This document shows, one piece after another, positions 47,348 through 59,600 of a stretch of 64,000 bases of DNA. The position numbers were made by a program, and so were the translations under genes. The stretch is from Smallanthus sonchifolius (taxonomy: Eukaryota; Streptophyta; Magnoliopsida; Asterales; Asteraceae), in contig CM042023.1 in NCBI GenBank assembly GCA_023525975.1, positions 16,603,501 to 16,667,500 of the forward strand, read 5' to 3'. The notes below the pieces were generated by a model. It saw nothing but the letters and a program-made list of their open reading frames with translations. It did no database searches and had not been told where the DNA came from. Position 1 is the first letter of the stretch. Each line of letters opens with the position of its first letter.

Positions 47348-47452
47348 TTATAAGGTTTGAGTTAAGGTAAAAAAAGGTATTTAATCTAAAACGGGTAAAG
47401 GTGTTCTGGGCTTCACATGGGTCTTTTTATTGTTTTTTTAAGGAATGATATA

Positions 47453-47734
47453 TTGGTCATTGTGTCAAATACGTCTGATCATTGTGTCTACTGTCAGGTC
47501 ATTATGTCAAATATTTTTTGTATTATATGTATTAATCATTGTGTTTTACGTTTTAGATAATTTCGTTTCGTGTTATTTTTGTCATTATTTTTTTATGTAT
47601 TATATATAAAATAGTGATGAAAAATATTTGAAACAATGACCTGACATTAGAAAAATATTTAACATTAGACACAATGATGAAAAGTATTTGACATTTGACA
47701 CAATGATGAAATATATATATATATATATATATAT
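47453..47734. repeat. inverted repeat built of CATTGTGTCAAAT units, ending in (AT)n
   Basis: TGGTCATTGTGTCAAATACG at the left and its approximate complement TATTTGACATTTGACACAAT at the right form arms of about 70-90 bases. Each is itself made of repeated TCATTGTGTC phrases. An (AT)n run lies at 47710-47734. It could fold into a long hairpin; element class unknown. Confidence 0.6.
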
Positions 47735-47770
47735 AAAGTGAATATGGTGTTGTCACGCACAAAAATGTTT

Positions 47771-48092
47771 TTTACCTAAGAGAATAACTGGATAAGAGAC
47801 CAATATAAAGAGTCCATGCACAAAAATGATTATTATATTTTATGTACTTGGTAGGCAACATTATTAACATGAATATTAGCAATTAAAGATTGAAGAATTA
47901 TGCTTACAGAGTACTAGTAAATTCGACCCATTCCTCGATTAATGGATCTATTCGGGTTGTGTTTTTTCTCTAAAAGGTCAACTTGGAAAATTAAAGAAAA
48001 ATTATCTTAGAAGGGAAAGGGTCAAATGGGCCGAATCTCATTTGAAGTGAAACTCTAATGCCTAAACCACCTCCATCAATTAATTCAGAAAA
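47771..48092 (-). repeat. duplicated fragment of LSG1 intron 3
   Basis: Nearly identical to 44642-44964, which lies in the LSG1 intron between exons 3 and 4, in the same orientation and about 3.1 kb away. No exon is included. The match starts at TTTACCTAAGAG and stops at TTCAGAAAA, with no inverted or direct repeat at the borders. Confidence 0.85.
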
Positions 48093-48885
48093 TATACTGC
48101 TTGCACACGACATCAACTCTTGAGACATAAATACTTCACTAAAAACCACTAACTTTCCTTGCTCGATCTCATTGGTTGTTACCTTGCCCTTTATTAACCT
48201 CAGACCAATAGATAGAGATGACAATCGTGATCCAAGTATCCACTCAATCATATACATCAGGACATGGATATGAATAAGGATGATTATTGTTGGGATATGA
48301 ATGACAAAATGGATATCCACTCAACCATATGCATCATTGGTGGATATGGATGAACCAAATGGATACGGGTATGAATATTGTCGGGATATGAATGACAGTT
48401 TGCCATCCATAGATAACATGTTTTACTAACTGTAAAATACTATTTAATGTCTATACACACATATATGTATATACACATATTATTATATTATAAGTTAAAA
48501 ACAGTTACATATATTTTATGATGAAAAATTTAAGTTTTGATATTTCAAATTTGTTTTCTTTATAGAAAAAGCATTTTTATATACAATTGAACGTCCATTT
48601 ACCCTCATCCAATGGGAATGTATAGATTGAGTATGACTCAACTTGATTCATTGATAACAGACCACAAGCTAAAGCTAGTCACCTTTCACCTTTGATCGCT
48701 TATAATCTTGTGACCCCTCACATTCCTTCTAGCTCGTCCCATGTTACCATCAAGATGAAACAAAGTAATGTGTTTAATGTTTTGATTTTGCTTAAATTAT
48801 CAAACTTGACTAATGTTTGAACTTTAAAGGCTTAATATTGAATACTTAGCTTATTGAAAATCGATTAGGCCTTCAGAGTTCAAGA
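48093..48885. other. intergenic sequence, no gene seen
   Basis: Holds a loose tandem repeat of GGATATGAATGACA/GGATATCCACTCAA phrases at about 48220-48410. No supported coding frame. Confidence 0.5.
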
Positions 48886-48985
48886 TGAGGGCGGGCCTTT
48901 AAGTAACTGGTAAGGTTGCTGCTTTGTAACCTTGAGGTCTCGGGTTCAAGCTGTGGAAACAACCTTTTGTACAAAGTTTAACCAA
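48886..48985 (+). mobile_element. SINE-like tRNA-derived unit
   Basis: AAGTAACTGGTAAGG (48901-48915) resembles an RNA polymerase III A box, and GGGTTCAAG (48942-48950) a B box, spaced as in tRNA genes and SINE heads. No cloverleaf closes properly, so it is not a tRNA gene. The tail and target duplication were not defined. Confidence 0.5.
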
Positions 48986-49290
48986 TTAAGCTACTATTGA
49001 ACACTTATACATCCTAATGAAGATTGTGACCTTTATACTTGCACACAAAAATTCTATAAACTTTTAGCCCACTAAAAAATAAATAATTTTCGATATATTA
49101 TTCTATTTAAAAATAAAAATAAAAAATACAACGTTTAAATTATATTTACATTTCAATAAGTTAAAATTATAAACTAGAATAAAATACAACAGCAATGAAC
49201 AGTTACTACCCCCATTAAGATTTTTACATGTGTGGCTTTTGCTTTTTTTTTTCTTCTTTTTTTTCATTTTCAGTCCTCCCACTATATATA
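48986..49290. other. AT-rich spacer
   Basis: No gene or clear repeat seen. Confidence 0.5.
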
Positions 49291-50290
49291 AAATACGCTT
49301 TTAACCCGTTTAATTATCCAATAATTTCATTTTTCTTTAATAACTTTCGTACGTTAACGTTTCCAAAGTAACAAGTGCGCGACTGTTTTTCGTTTTTTTT
49401 GTCAACGTTCTGATATATATATTTTTTAAAACGGAATTGTATTCAAAATCGAATTTTTTTTGCTATCGTGCCTATAGCACATGCCGTTACCGTGCTGAAA
49501 CGAACCTGCTATGAGCGAAAAATATAATTGTTGTTATTGGTATTATCAGAACCGGTCTCAGTCTTCGCTTTTATGGTTTTCGACTACCCGAACTTTTTCT
49601 CCTTTTTTATTATCTAGTTTTACGTTTCTTTTTTATTAACATTATTTTTAACGTTGCGCCTATGTTTTCGTTTAAATTTGGTGTGACGCGTGCAAAATAC
49701 GTTTTTAACCTATTTAATTATCTAATAATTTCGTTTTTCTTTAATAACTTTCGTTCGTTCACGTTTTTCGAAAAATCAAGCGCGCAACTGTTTTTTTTTT
49801 TTGTCAACGTTCTGATATAATTTTTTTTTAAATGACAGTGTATTCAAAATCAAGTTTTTTTTTCTATCGTGGTCTATAGCGCGTGCCATTACCATTATGG
49901 TACCGTGCCGAAACGAACCTGTTATGAGCGAACAGTATAATTGTAGGTATTGGTATTATCGAAACCGATTTCGGTCTTCACTTTTATGGTTTTCGACAAC
50001 CCGAATTTTTTGCTTTTTTTATTATTTAGTTTTACGTTTCTTTTTTATTAACATCATTTTTAACATTGCGACTACGTTTTCGTTTATACTTTATTAACGG
50101 TCAGCACGACGTCCGCGTCAGAGCCCCAATGTCTGAACTTAAACTTATAGTAAGTCCAAATCAAAGCTTTTTTTTAAACGTTCCGATATAAATTTATTTG
50201 AAAACAAAGTTTTATTGAAAATGGTTTTTTTTATCGTAGCCTATATCAAATGTCATTATCGTTATGGTACTATGACAAACTAAATCTATT
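49291..50290. repeat. tandem repeat, about 404-bp unit, about 2.4 copies
   Basis: The phrase AAATACG-TTTTAACC recurs at 49291 and 49695, and CGTTCTGATATA at 49406, 49808 and, as CGTTCCGATATA, 50179. Copies share long blocks such as TCGTGCCTATAGCACATGCC. The third copy is partial and more diverged. Confidence 0.85.
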
Positions 50291-50638
50291 ATGAGAGAAT
50301 TAGACCACCTGACACCCACTACGGGTATTCAACTAGTTTAAATAAATTTAAATAAGCCCAAATACCCACTTTCCTTGTATTGTTTCCTAAACCTAATATG
50401 CAATGTAAAATCATCGAGCCTCCTCGACTACTTGCGACCAGAACGGCATAACCAATCGACCATCTAGCCTCCACCCGTCGTTCTCCTTCTACAGGTTAGG
50501 CCTGGTCATTCCAATCTGGGTTTCTCTATATTCATCAGTTTCTTGATTCTCTACAGCAAAAATCGAGTCTTGACGACGTCTTTTTGACATTTCAATCAAG
50601 AACTTTAAGTTGTCGATTGACTGTAAAAGAGTTGAAGG
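50291..50638 (+). promoter_or_regulatory. TEX10/IPI1 5' flank and presumed 5' UTR
   Basis: Sequence between the tandem repeat and the ATG at 50639. Its composition shifts to the mixed GC of a transcribed leader from about 50400. No TATA box or start site can be fixed. Confidence 0.4.
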
Positions 50639-53600
50639 ATGGTGCAGCATAAAGCCCAGTTGAAGAAGAAGCAAAAGCGCGGTGTAGACTTTAAAGTAAG
50701 CATCATGCTTCCATGTCTTGATGAATTAGTTTAAAACAGTTATAACTGAAATCTGTTTTTGCAGAAAATAAAACGAAAGGTTGGAAGGAAACTACCTCCA
50801 CCAAAGAATACTACCAACACTGAAGTCAAATCAAAAGGTAATTAAATTCATTTTCTTGTACTAACAGTTTCATAAATGAAGTAAAAAACTTGTAATGTGT
50901 TTTATGTAATTGGCAACATGATTATGTGCAGCAATTATATTACCGGAACAAACTTTGGCATCCGAGAAGGCCGGTTTAGCTGTCAGCAAAAAAGGTTTGA
51001 CTTTAAAAGAGCTGCTTCAGCAGACATCTCATCACAATGCCAAAGTTCGCAGAGGTACACTTTCTTTCATTCAGATTTAGGGGCATTTGGTTTGCGGAGT
51101 TCGTTGGAATTAGAATTTAAAGGATTCCTTTGAAATCCATAATGTGTTTGGTTAGCATATTTGTTAATGTAATTGTAATATAAAAATGCCTGGGATTCTG
51201 AATTCCATTGAAACGGGGAGGGATTTTGAATTCCATTAGTTGAGGGATTTGGTTGGAATTAATTCCAATTCCTTCTTTTAGCCAACCAAACATGTCAAGG
51301 AATGGAATTTAAATTCCAATTCCATTAAAATCCCATGAATTCCTGCAAACCAAACAGACCCTTAGGGTTGCCAAACTAATTGTTAAATTGTTAAGTTATA
51401 TGCATGATAATGTTCCCAGTGGTCTTTGAAGTTCTGAATTAGAAGTAAAATTAGTGAAATTTGGTACTAACAGTAGCTGTTTTTCTTTTAAGATGCGTTG
51501 ATCGGTATTAGGGACATCTTCCTGAATCATCCAGCAGAGCTGAAAAAGCACAGACTCACTGTTATAGAAAAACTGCGTGAGCGCATGAGCGATGAAGACA
51601 AGATTGTGCGTGAGACCCTGTTTCAACTTCTAAAGGGAGTCATATTTCCTGCCTGTAAAGAGGTGCTCTCTTCCTCACTCTCAAGTTTTTAAATTTGTTA
51701 GCTAGTGCCATCGGTTAATCCTTTGCGTATTTAAGTTTTATTTTTAACTTCTCCAGGATAACCAGGGGACTTTCATATCTTTGATGATGGCATATGTATT
51801 CAATGCAATGACGCATTTGGCAATTGATGTTCGTTTGATGGCTTTCAGATTTTTTGACCTGGTTGTCCAACACTATCCATTGTCATTCTCCATGTATGCC
51901 GATAAGGTATTTGTTTTATTTATTTTCAGATGGAAAAGAACATGTTTATAAGATAGATTTATAGCATATTTTCATTTAGTGGTGTGAAATTCTTAGGAGG
52001 CCTTATTTTGTTTAGGTGCATTACACATGTGGTTAATTTGATTTGGGTTGTTCTTGCTTTTTTTCCTCGTGTACTTGCAGAATGTTGTAAATAGTAACTT
52101 GTTCTTGTGAAACGGGTCAATTCCAACCCGATTGAGCTTGGGTCGGTGAAAGAATCAGGAAGGAGTCGGTGATTTCTGTAGGGGCGGTGGAGGAAATCAG
52201 ATTGTCCTATAAGTTAGGAATTTATCCTATAATTTAGGGATTTGCTTTTATTATTAATTTGTTTAGTATTTGAGTCAAATTAGAATTCCTAGTAGCAGTA
52301 GGAAAGTTGTTTATTAAATAGCCGAGAGTTTTTCTTGTAAGTTGTTAAGTTTTCAATTAATAAAACTTAGAGTCGATCAAGTTGATCAACATCGTGAGTC
52401 GAGAGTTGTGTTTTCTGATCTCCCAGTTTAACAAACTGGTATCAGAGCTTGGATTTCAGTGGCGGTATAGGAAGCTCCGATCAGGTTAAAGAACGAAGGC
52501 AGGAAGAGACGATCAACAAGAGTTGATCATCAGAAGTCCTCGAAGAAAGAACCGGTTGAGAGTAGAATCCGTCAAGAATGGCAGATTTCCAAATAGTTGG
52601 AGGAATCAAGAAACTGAATAACAATAATTATAACACCTGGTCGACATGTATAATGTCGTATCTTCAAGGTCAGGATCTCTGGGAGGTGGTGAATGGTGCT
52701 GACACTTTAGAACCAAGAATAGACACAAACGGAGCAATTCATAAGTGGAGAGTGAAGAAAGGAAAAGCCATGTTCATTCTGAAGACAACGGTAGAAGAAG
52801 AGATTCTGGAATACTTCAGAGACCTAGATAATCCTAAAGGTGTATGGGATGTCTTGGCCAAACTGTTTTCCAAAAAGAATGACACGCGGCTGCAGGTTCT
52901 TGAAGGCGAGCTAATGTCAACATCCCAACGAGATCTCTCAATCACCCAATACTTCCAGAAGGTCAAGACAATCTGCAGGGAGATAGGAGAACTTGATCAA
53001 GATTCCCGGATCAGTGAAGCACGTCTAAAGAGGATCATGATACACGGTTTAAAACCAGAGTATAGGGGGTTCATAACAGCCATACAAGGCTGGCCCACCC
53101 AACCAACTCTGGTTGAACTAGAAAATCTCTTAACAGGACAGGAAGCCTTAGCCAAACAGTTAGCTGATACGTCTATCAAAACTGAAAGCAGTGATCAGGC
53201 GCTATATGCAGGTAGGGCTCACGGGAAAGGAAAGTTTGACAAGTCCGGGTACCGTGGTAAAGAACGAAAACAGGGATGGAAACCAAAGCCCTCACATGAG
53301 AAGGAGGAGCACTCAGAAGGGTCTAAAAACAAACCCAGGTCAAACAAACCTTTTCCATATAAGTGTTACAAATGTGGAAAAAGAGGACACATGGCCAAAG
53401 ACTGCCGATCTGGGGTGAATGAAGAAGGTAATGCAGCTGAAGTCGAAGAAGGTTGGGAAGCACAAGCAAACGTCGCACAAGATCAGGAAGAATATGCACT
53501 TACAACCAAAGACGAGAACCAAACAAACAACCTAGACGAATGGATTGTTGATTCCGGGTGCACACATCATATGACAGGAGAAAAGGAAAAGCTGTCAAAC

Positions 53601-56600
53601 CCCTCAAAATACATGGGCAGCCGGATCGTGGTAATTGCAGACAACTCTAAATATCCTATCTCAAATATAGGTGATGTTGTTTTCCCAACAGGTAGCAGTA
53701 AGAAAGAGCTTGTGCTAAAAGACGTTTACCATGTAAACGGGATGAAGAAGAATTTAATTTCAGTACCCCAGATGACAGCAGCAGGAAACTATGTTCTGTT
53801 TGGACCCGAGGATGTCCAAGTATTCGAGAAGTTTGAGACGCCATCCGTGCCGGTGCTCAAAGGACATCGAAAGGAAGCTGTATACGTTTTGTCTGCAGAA
53901 GCGGCTTACGTCGAGAAAACAAGGAACAATCAGACTGTAGATCTTTGGCACCAAAGACTTGGCCATGTGGGATACGAAAAATTAGAGATCATGATGGAGA
54001 GGCAGCTTGTAGCCGGGTTACCACAATTAAAAGTGAACCGAGAAGAGGTGTGCTCGGGTTGCCAATTTGGCAAAGCACACCAGCTTCCGTTTGACAGCTC
54101 TAAATACAAAGCCAAGGCCCCACTCGAGCTGATACATACAGATGTGTGTGGACCGATGCAACATCCATCCTTAAGTGGTATGCAATATGTCATTACATTT
54201 ATTGATGACTATTCAAGATACTTGTGGGTATTATTTATGAAACAGAAAAACGAAGCCCTGATGAAGTTTAAAGAATTCCGGAGTGAAGCTGAAACCATAA
54301 CAGGCCGGAAAATTAAAACCCTCGGGTCCGACAATGGTGGGGAGTACACAAGTCGTGACTTTAATGAATTCTTAAAACAATGTTAGATCAGAAGGCAACT
54401 TACATGCCCGAATACACCACAACAGAACGGCGTCTCAGAACGTAAAAATCGACATCTAACCGAGGTAACGGGATGTTGGATGCATGATAAGAACATACCA
54501 GGAAGGTTTTGGGCTGAAGCTATGAAAGCCGCGACCTATGTGATAAACCGAACACCCCAACAAGGCCTTAAGTACAAGGCACCTTATGATCTTCTCCTTA
54601 ATCAGAAACCCAATGTAGTTCACCTACGAGTTTTTGGATGTGTTTGCTACGTGTTCGTACCAAACCACCTCAGGAAGAAGTTGGACAAAAAGGCGGTAAG
54701 ATGTATATTTGTGGGATATAATGAAGAACGAAAGGGGTGGAAGTGCTGCGAACCAAATACAGGAAAGTGCTATGTTTCTAGGCACGTTGTATTTGACGAG
54801 AACTCATCATGGTGGTCTCAAGAAAATCAAGTGCTGCCTGACACAGAAAGTTTGAAGGAAAAATTGGATTCCTCAAGTGTTAATCTGGAATTCAGCACTG
54901 ATAACCATTCAGAATCAGGTGCAGAATTTGACCAGAATTATGATGAGGATGAGCACGATGAACAGCAGTCACCAGAACCACCAACACTACGACGGTCAAC
55001 ACGTACACGTAGGCAAAATCCACGATTCCAGAACACAACAGCAGCACATGTTGCTGTGGTTGAAGAAGAGATCATTGAACCAGATTCTTATGCTGAAGCG
55101 TGTGACAAAACAGATTGGGTTGAGGCGATGAAGGCTGAACTCTCAGCCCTAATTCAGAATCAGACTTGGGAGCTTGTTCCCAAACCTGAGAACGTGAAGC
55201 CGGTGTCGTGCAAATGGGTTTATAAGATTAAAAGAAAAACTGATGGTTCAGTTGAAAGATTCAAGGCTCGACTTGTGGCTAGGGGTTTCTCACAAGAATA
55301 TGGCCTAGACTATGACGAAACATTTAGTCCAGTAGCCAAGTTAACCTCAGTTCGAGTCTTGATAGCATTAGCAGCCAGTAAAGGATGGGCATTATGGCAA
55401 ATGGACGTGAACAATGCCTTCCTTTATGGTGACTTAGATCGAGCCATTTACATGGATCAACCAGCAGGATTCGAAGACAAGACAAAGCCGGGGTATGTTT
55501 GCAAATTAAAGAAAGCCCTATACGGCTTAAAACAGTCACCGAGGGCATGGTACGGGAAAATTTCTGAGTTCCTTGAACACAATGACTTCATAAGTACAAC
55601 TGCGGATGCTTGCTTATTTGTAAAACAAAGAGGTTCCAAGGTTGCAGCAGTTTTGGTGTATGTCGATGATCTTGTATTAACCGGGGACCTAGAAGAAGAA
55701 ATTGCTCAACTTAGAGAGAACTTAAATACCAGATTTCGGATGAAGGATCTGGGAAAATTGAGACATTTTCTGGGATTGGAACTCGAGTATAAAGAGGCTG
55801 GAATATTGCTGCATCAGCAAAAATACTCAACAGACATGCTGGTGAAGTTCGATATGTGGGATGCTAAGCCTATAAACACACCGGTCGATGTAAACAAAAA
55901 GATATATCCGGATGAAGGTAAAGAACTGGAGGAGCAGACCGAGTACAGGAAGGTAATCGGTAGTCTTATCTACCTGACATTGACTCGACCCGATATTACA
56001 TTCGTTGTAGGGGTACTTAGCCGGTATATGCAGAATCCAAGGAAGCCACATATGCTTGCAGCTCGAAGAGTACTAAGATACATTAAAGGTACTATTGGTC
56101 GAGGAGTAGAGTTCAAGAGGGAGCAGAGTGCTCAGTTAGTCGGGTATTGTGACGCTGATTATGCAGGTGACCCAGCTAGTCGAAGGTCAACAACTGGTTA
56201 TATCTTTCTGATAGGAACGAGTGCTGTTTCATGGAGTAGTAAAAGGCAGCCCACAGTGTCTCTCTCAACCACTGAGGCTGAGTATAGAGCGTCAGCAAAT
56301 GCAACCCAAGAACTGGTATGGCTAGTACGATTGTTGAAAGAATTGAATCAAGAAGTTGATTACAAAGTAAAGCTGTGGTGCGATAACAAGTCAGCAATTC
56401 AGTTAGCCGAGAATCCTACATTTCATGCTAGAACCAAACATATTGAGGTGCACTATCACTTTGTACGAGAAAAGGTGTTAACCGGAGAAATTGAGTTGGC
56501 GTATATAGATACTCAAGAGCAGGCAGCAGATATGTTAACCAAAGGTTTGACAAAGATGAAGATGGAACAAATGTGTAAGATTATTGGGATGAATCGGCTT

Positions 56601-59600
56601 GGCATTGAGAGGGAGTGTGAAACGGGTCAATTCCAACCCGATTGAGCTTGGGTCGGTGAAAGAATCAGGAAGGAGTCGGTGATTTCTGTAGGGGCGGTGG
56701 AGGAATTTATCCTATAATTTAGGGATTTGCTTTTATTATTAATTTGTTTAGTATTTGAGTCAAATTAGAATTCCTAGTAGCAGTAGGAAAGTTGTTTATT
56801 AAATAGCCGAGAGTTTTTCTTGTAAGTTGTTAAGTTTTCAATTAATAAAACTTAGAGTCGATCAAGTTGATCAACATCGTGAGTCGAGAGTTGTGTTTTC
56901 TGATCTCCCAGTTTAACAGTTCTCTCTTGGCATATGCATTGTACTTGTGTTGATCTATTCCTTGAAGTCATTGCCTGCTGTGCTTTTTTTGTTATAGTCT
57001 CATGGTTTATTATTAAGTGTGATTATCTTTTTCTCATCTTGTTGCCCTAGAACGTGCTTTTATTGGAAAAAAAAATCAGACTGATTTATTTTTTTTCATT
57101 TTTTTGGGTAAATGGGCTACGCCGGAAAATAGAACTGAGATTTATTTAGTATGAGCTTGGTTGATAATAACACAAATCTTTTTTTATACTGAAAGAAAGG
57201 TGGTTGTTTTTATGCACAGATCATCCAACAATACAAAGAGATATTGCAGAAGAACCAGTTTAATTTGCATGACAAGGGAAAGCTTAAGAGCGTTCTTGCC
57301 GGTCTAGCACACTGTCTCTCTCTGTTGCCCTGTAGTAGTAACTCGTCAACTGATAATAATGTACTTTCTAACCCATCAGCATTATTTTAACGTCCTTTAT
57401 GATTCCTGTCTTCCATGTTCAGTTATGACCTTGTATTTAAATTGTTGACACATTTCCCTGAGTGACTTGTGTCTTCTTTGATATCGGATTTTAATTTCCA
57501 CTCACCTTTTCTCTCTTTCCAATAGGCAGTTGCTGATCGAAGAATTTTGCATGCTTTTGAGTCTCAAGTGCAAGAAGATCGTTCTGGTAAGTGAAACTAC
57601 CTGGAATTTGATATTTTTCTTTCATCTGATATTGTATGTGTCATATTTGTAACGTTCTTTTACGGATCATCATAACATTAAAATACCATCACAATCATAG
57701 CTTCACAGATACCCTGTGGATTAATGTGAATAAGTATATCTATTTAATTCGAGTACTTTAAAAATTCTATACACTTGTGCTTTATAATACTAGTTATATG
57801 TTGTCGTTTTCTTTTATATGCACACTTACATGTTGGGTGGCTCTCTCTTTTGATATAGGGTTTTCAGTGACTGCAAAGGAATTGAAGGGCCTTTTGCCTA
57901 TTTTAGTTGGCGGTCTCCAGGATTTTATGCCTTCAGTTCTGACAATGGAAGCACAATCATTTGATTGTGTTCTTTCTATATTAAAAAGTATAGATTTTGT
58001 TGTCAAGTTTTTTGTTAATGGGAAGGGCAACAGAAGTGATCAAGACGTGTTGCAAATGCTATTGAAGAAGTTATTTGGTATTTTTCCCCTTAACCCCACA
58101 CATCAGTCATCAGAGAAGGTATACAACTTTCTTTGTTTTCTTCATTATTTGTTGGTATTTTTTCTGTTCACCGTCTAATTTAATTGCTTGAACCTTGCGT
58201 GTGGTTTGCAGGGTGATAATAGGTACTTTAACTTGAATGTCATAATTTCGGATATCTTCTTTTGCTTAATTGATTGGTCAGCTCCACCATCTGCCTTTCT
58301 GGATAATTTCCTGGTGTTCATTGTAGATGCATTGTCTGAGAAGGTATGTACTTTGAATCATGTTATTTATGATATCATAGACCATCAAATGGATATTGGT
58401 CGAAGATTTGATATGCAAGTAAAATTTACCGTATGGATATTGGTTGAAGAAGACATGGAAACCGACAATGATTTGTATAATTTTGCAGGCAGTGCACTCT
58501 GGCAAAGCATCTTTCCAGAAGCAGTCACTTTCACTCATTCCTTTCATCCCTAAACTGATCATGCAAGTGGACAGTACTTGGAAATCACATATTCTTCAGG
58601 TGGTTTTATTAACATTGTCTTATTCTTTGAATAAGATTCTTCTACACAACCAATCACATTTGTATCGTTTACCCGTTAAAGATTTGAAGCTTAACCATTC
58701 ATCTTTTACTTGTTTATTCTCACGTTGTTGAGATCCTTGCATAAGATGTAATTTTGAATCATGCATATATTGCAGGCTTTTACAGAGGCTTTCAAGAAGT
58801 GTGACCCAGAGTCTTCAATGAAACTAGCTTGTCTTTCAGCAATCGAGGAGATGCTATTTCCTGTAAGCTCTTTCGCCTTTGTGTTTACCATGAATCCCGT
58901 TGCCTTTTTGTTCATTTGTTTCCTGTTTGATGTTGTGTCCAATTTATAGAAGCACTGTTGGGTATCCCCAAGCGACGCAGAAATTATAGACTTTCAAATT
59001 AGCTGGATAAGAGAGATTCCTTTGTTGCTAACCCTCTTGGGTGATAAAAACCCATCGGCGTCCAAGGTACACGCACAAACACGCATATATATGGCCTATG
59101 TGTGGTGATTTCCTACTTAAATTTAGAGGGCTTTCTACAGGCTATATTGCTTCTTCAACTTCACTTGGGACAACGTGGAATTTTCTCCCAGGAGCTTGAC
59201 AACATGCAGTACGCGTTGAGAGAATTTTACAGTACACGCCCCTTCCGTGATGGTAGGAAATATTATTTGCCACATCCTGATACATCTCACTAATTATTAT
59301 TTTTATTGTGTGACAATCTTTTCCTTTTTGGTAGGGGATATTTCCTATGGTCCTTTTATGAAGCTTGATAGAGAGATTCAGGAACTTTCTATTTGTTGCC
59401 TCTATTACTTCTCCTTCCTGGATCCATCTCTGCTTCAGTCCCTAGCCACGTGTTGCTTGTGTGAGTATTATAGTTTTCCATTGATTTAATAAATAATATC
59501 TATATGATCCTTTTTTTTTTCTGTTAAAAACTTAAAGAAAGTGCTATTCAACAATCTTAAATGCATGCAGGCCATGATCTGGAACCATCTCTCTTATTTC

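Larger units (their letters stand above)
52106..56918 (+). mobile_element. young Ty1/copia element in TEX10 intron 5
   Basis: 5' LTR 52106-52433 and 3' LTR 56616-56918 both begin TGTGAAACGGG and end AGTTTAACA. Aside from one 25-bp stretch present only in the 5' LTR they look identical. Target duplication GTTCT lies at 52101-52105 and 56919-56923. The primer-binding site TGGTATCAGAGC is at 52437-52448, and the polypurine tract GAGAGGGAG precedes the 3' LTR. It is in the same orientation as the host gene. Only one stop codon is visible in the polyprotein. LTR identity implies a very recent insertion. Confidence 0.95.

Noticed and set aside
9235..47734. CRISPR arrays, bacterial operons, origins or riboswitches
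   Set aside because: The sequence is plainly plant nuclear DNA. The spaced repeats seen are microsatellites or transposon subterminal motifs with no regular spacer pattern.
48886..48985. tRNA gene
   Set aside because: A- and B-box-like phrases are present, but the acceptor and anticodon stems do not pair. Kept only as a SINE-like unit.
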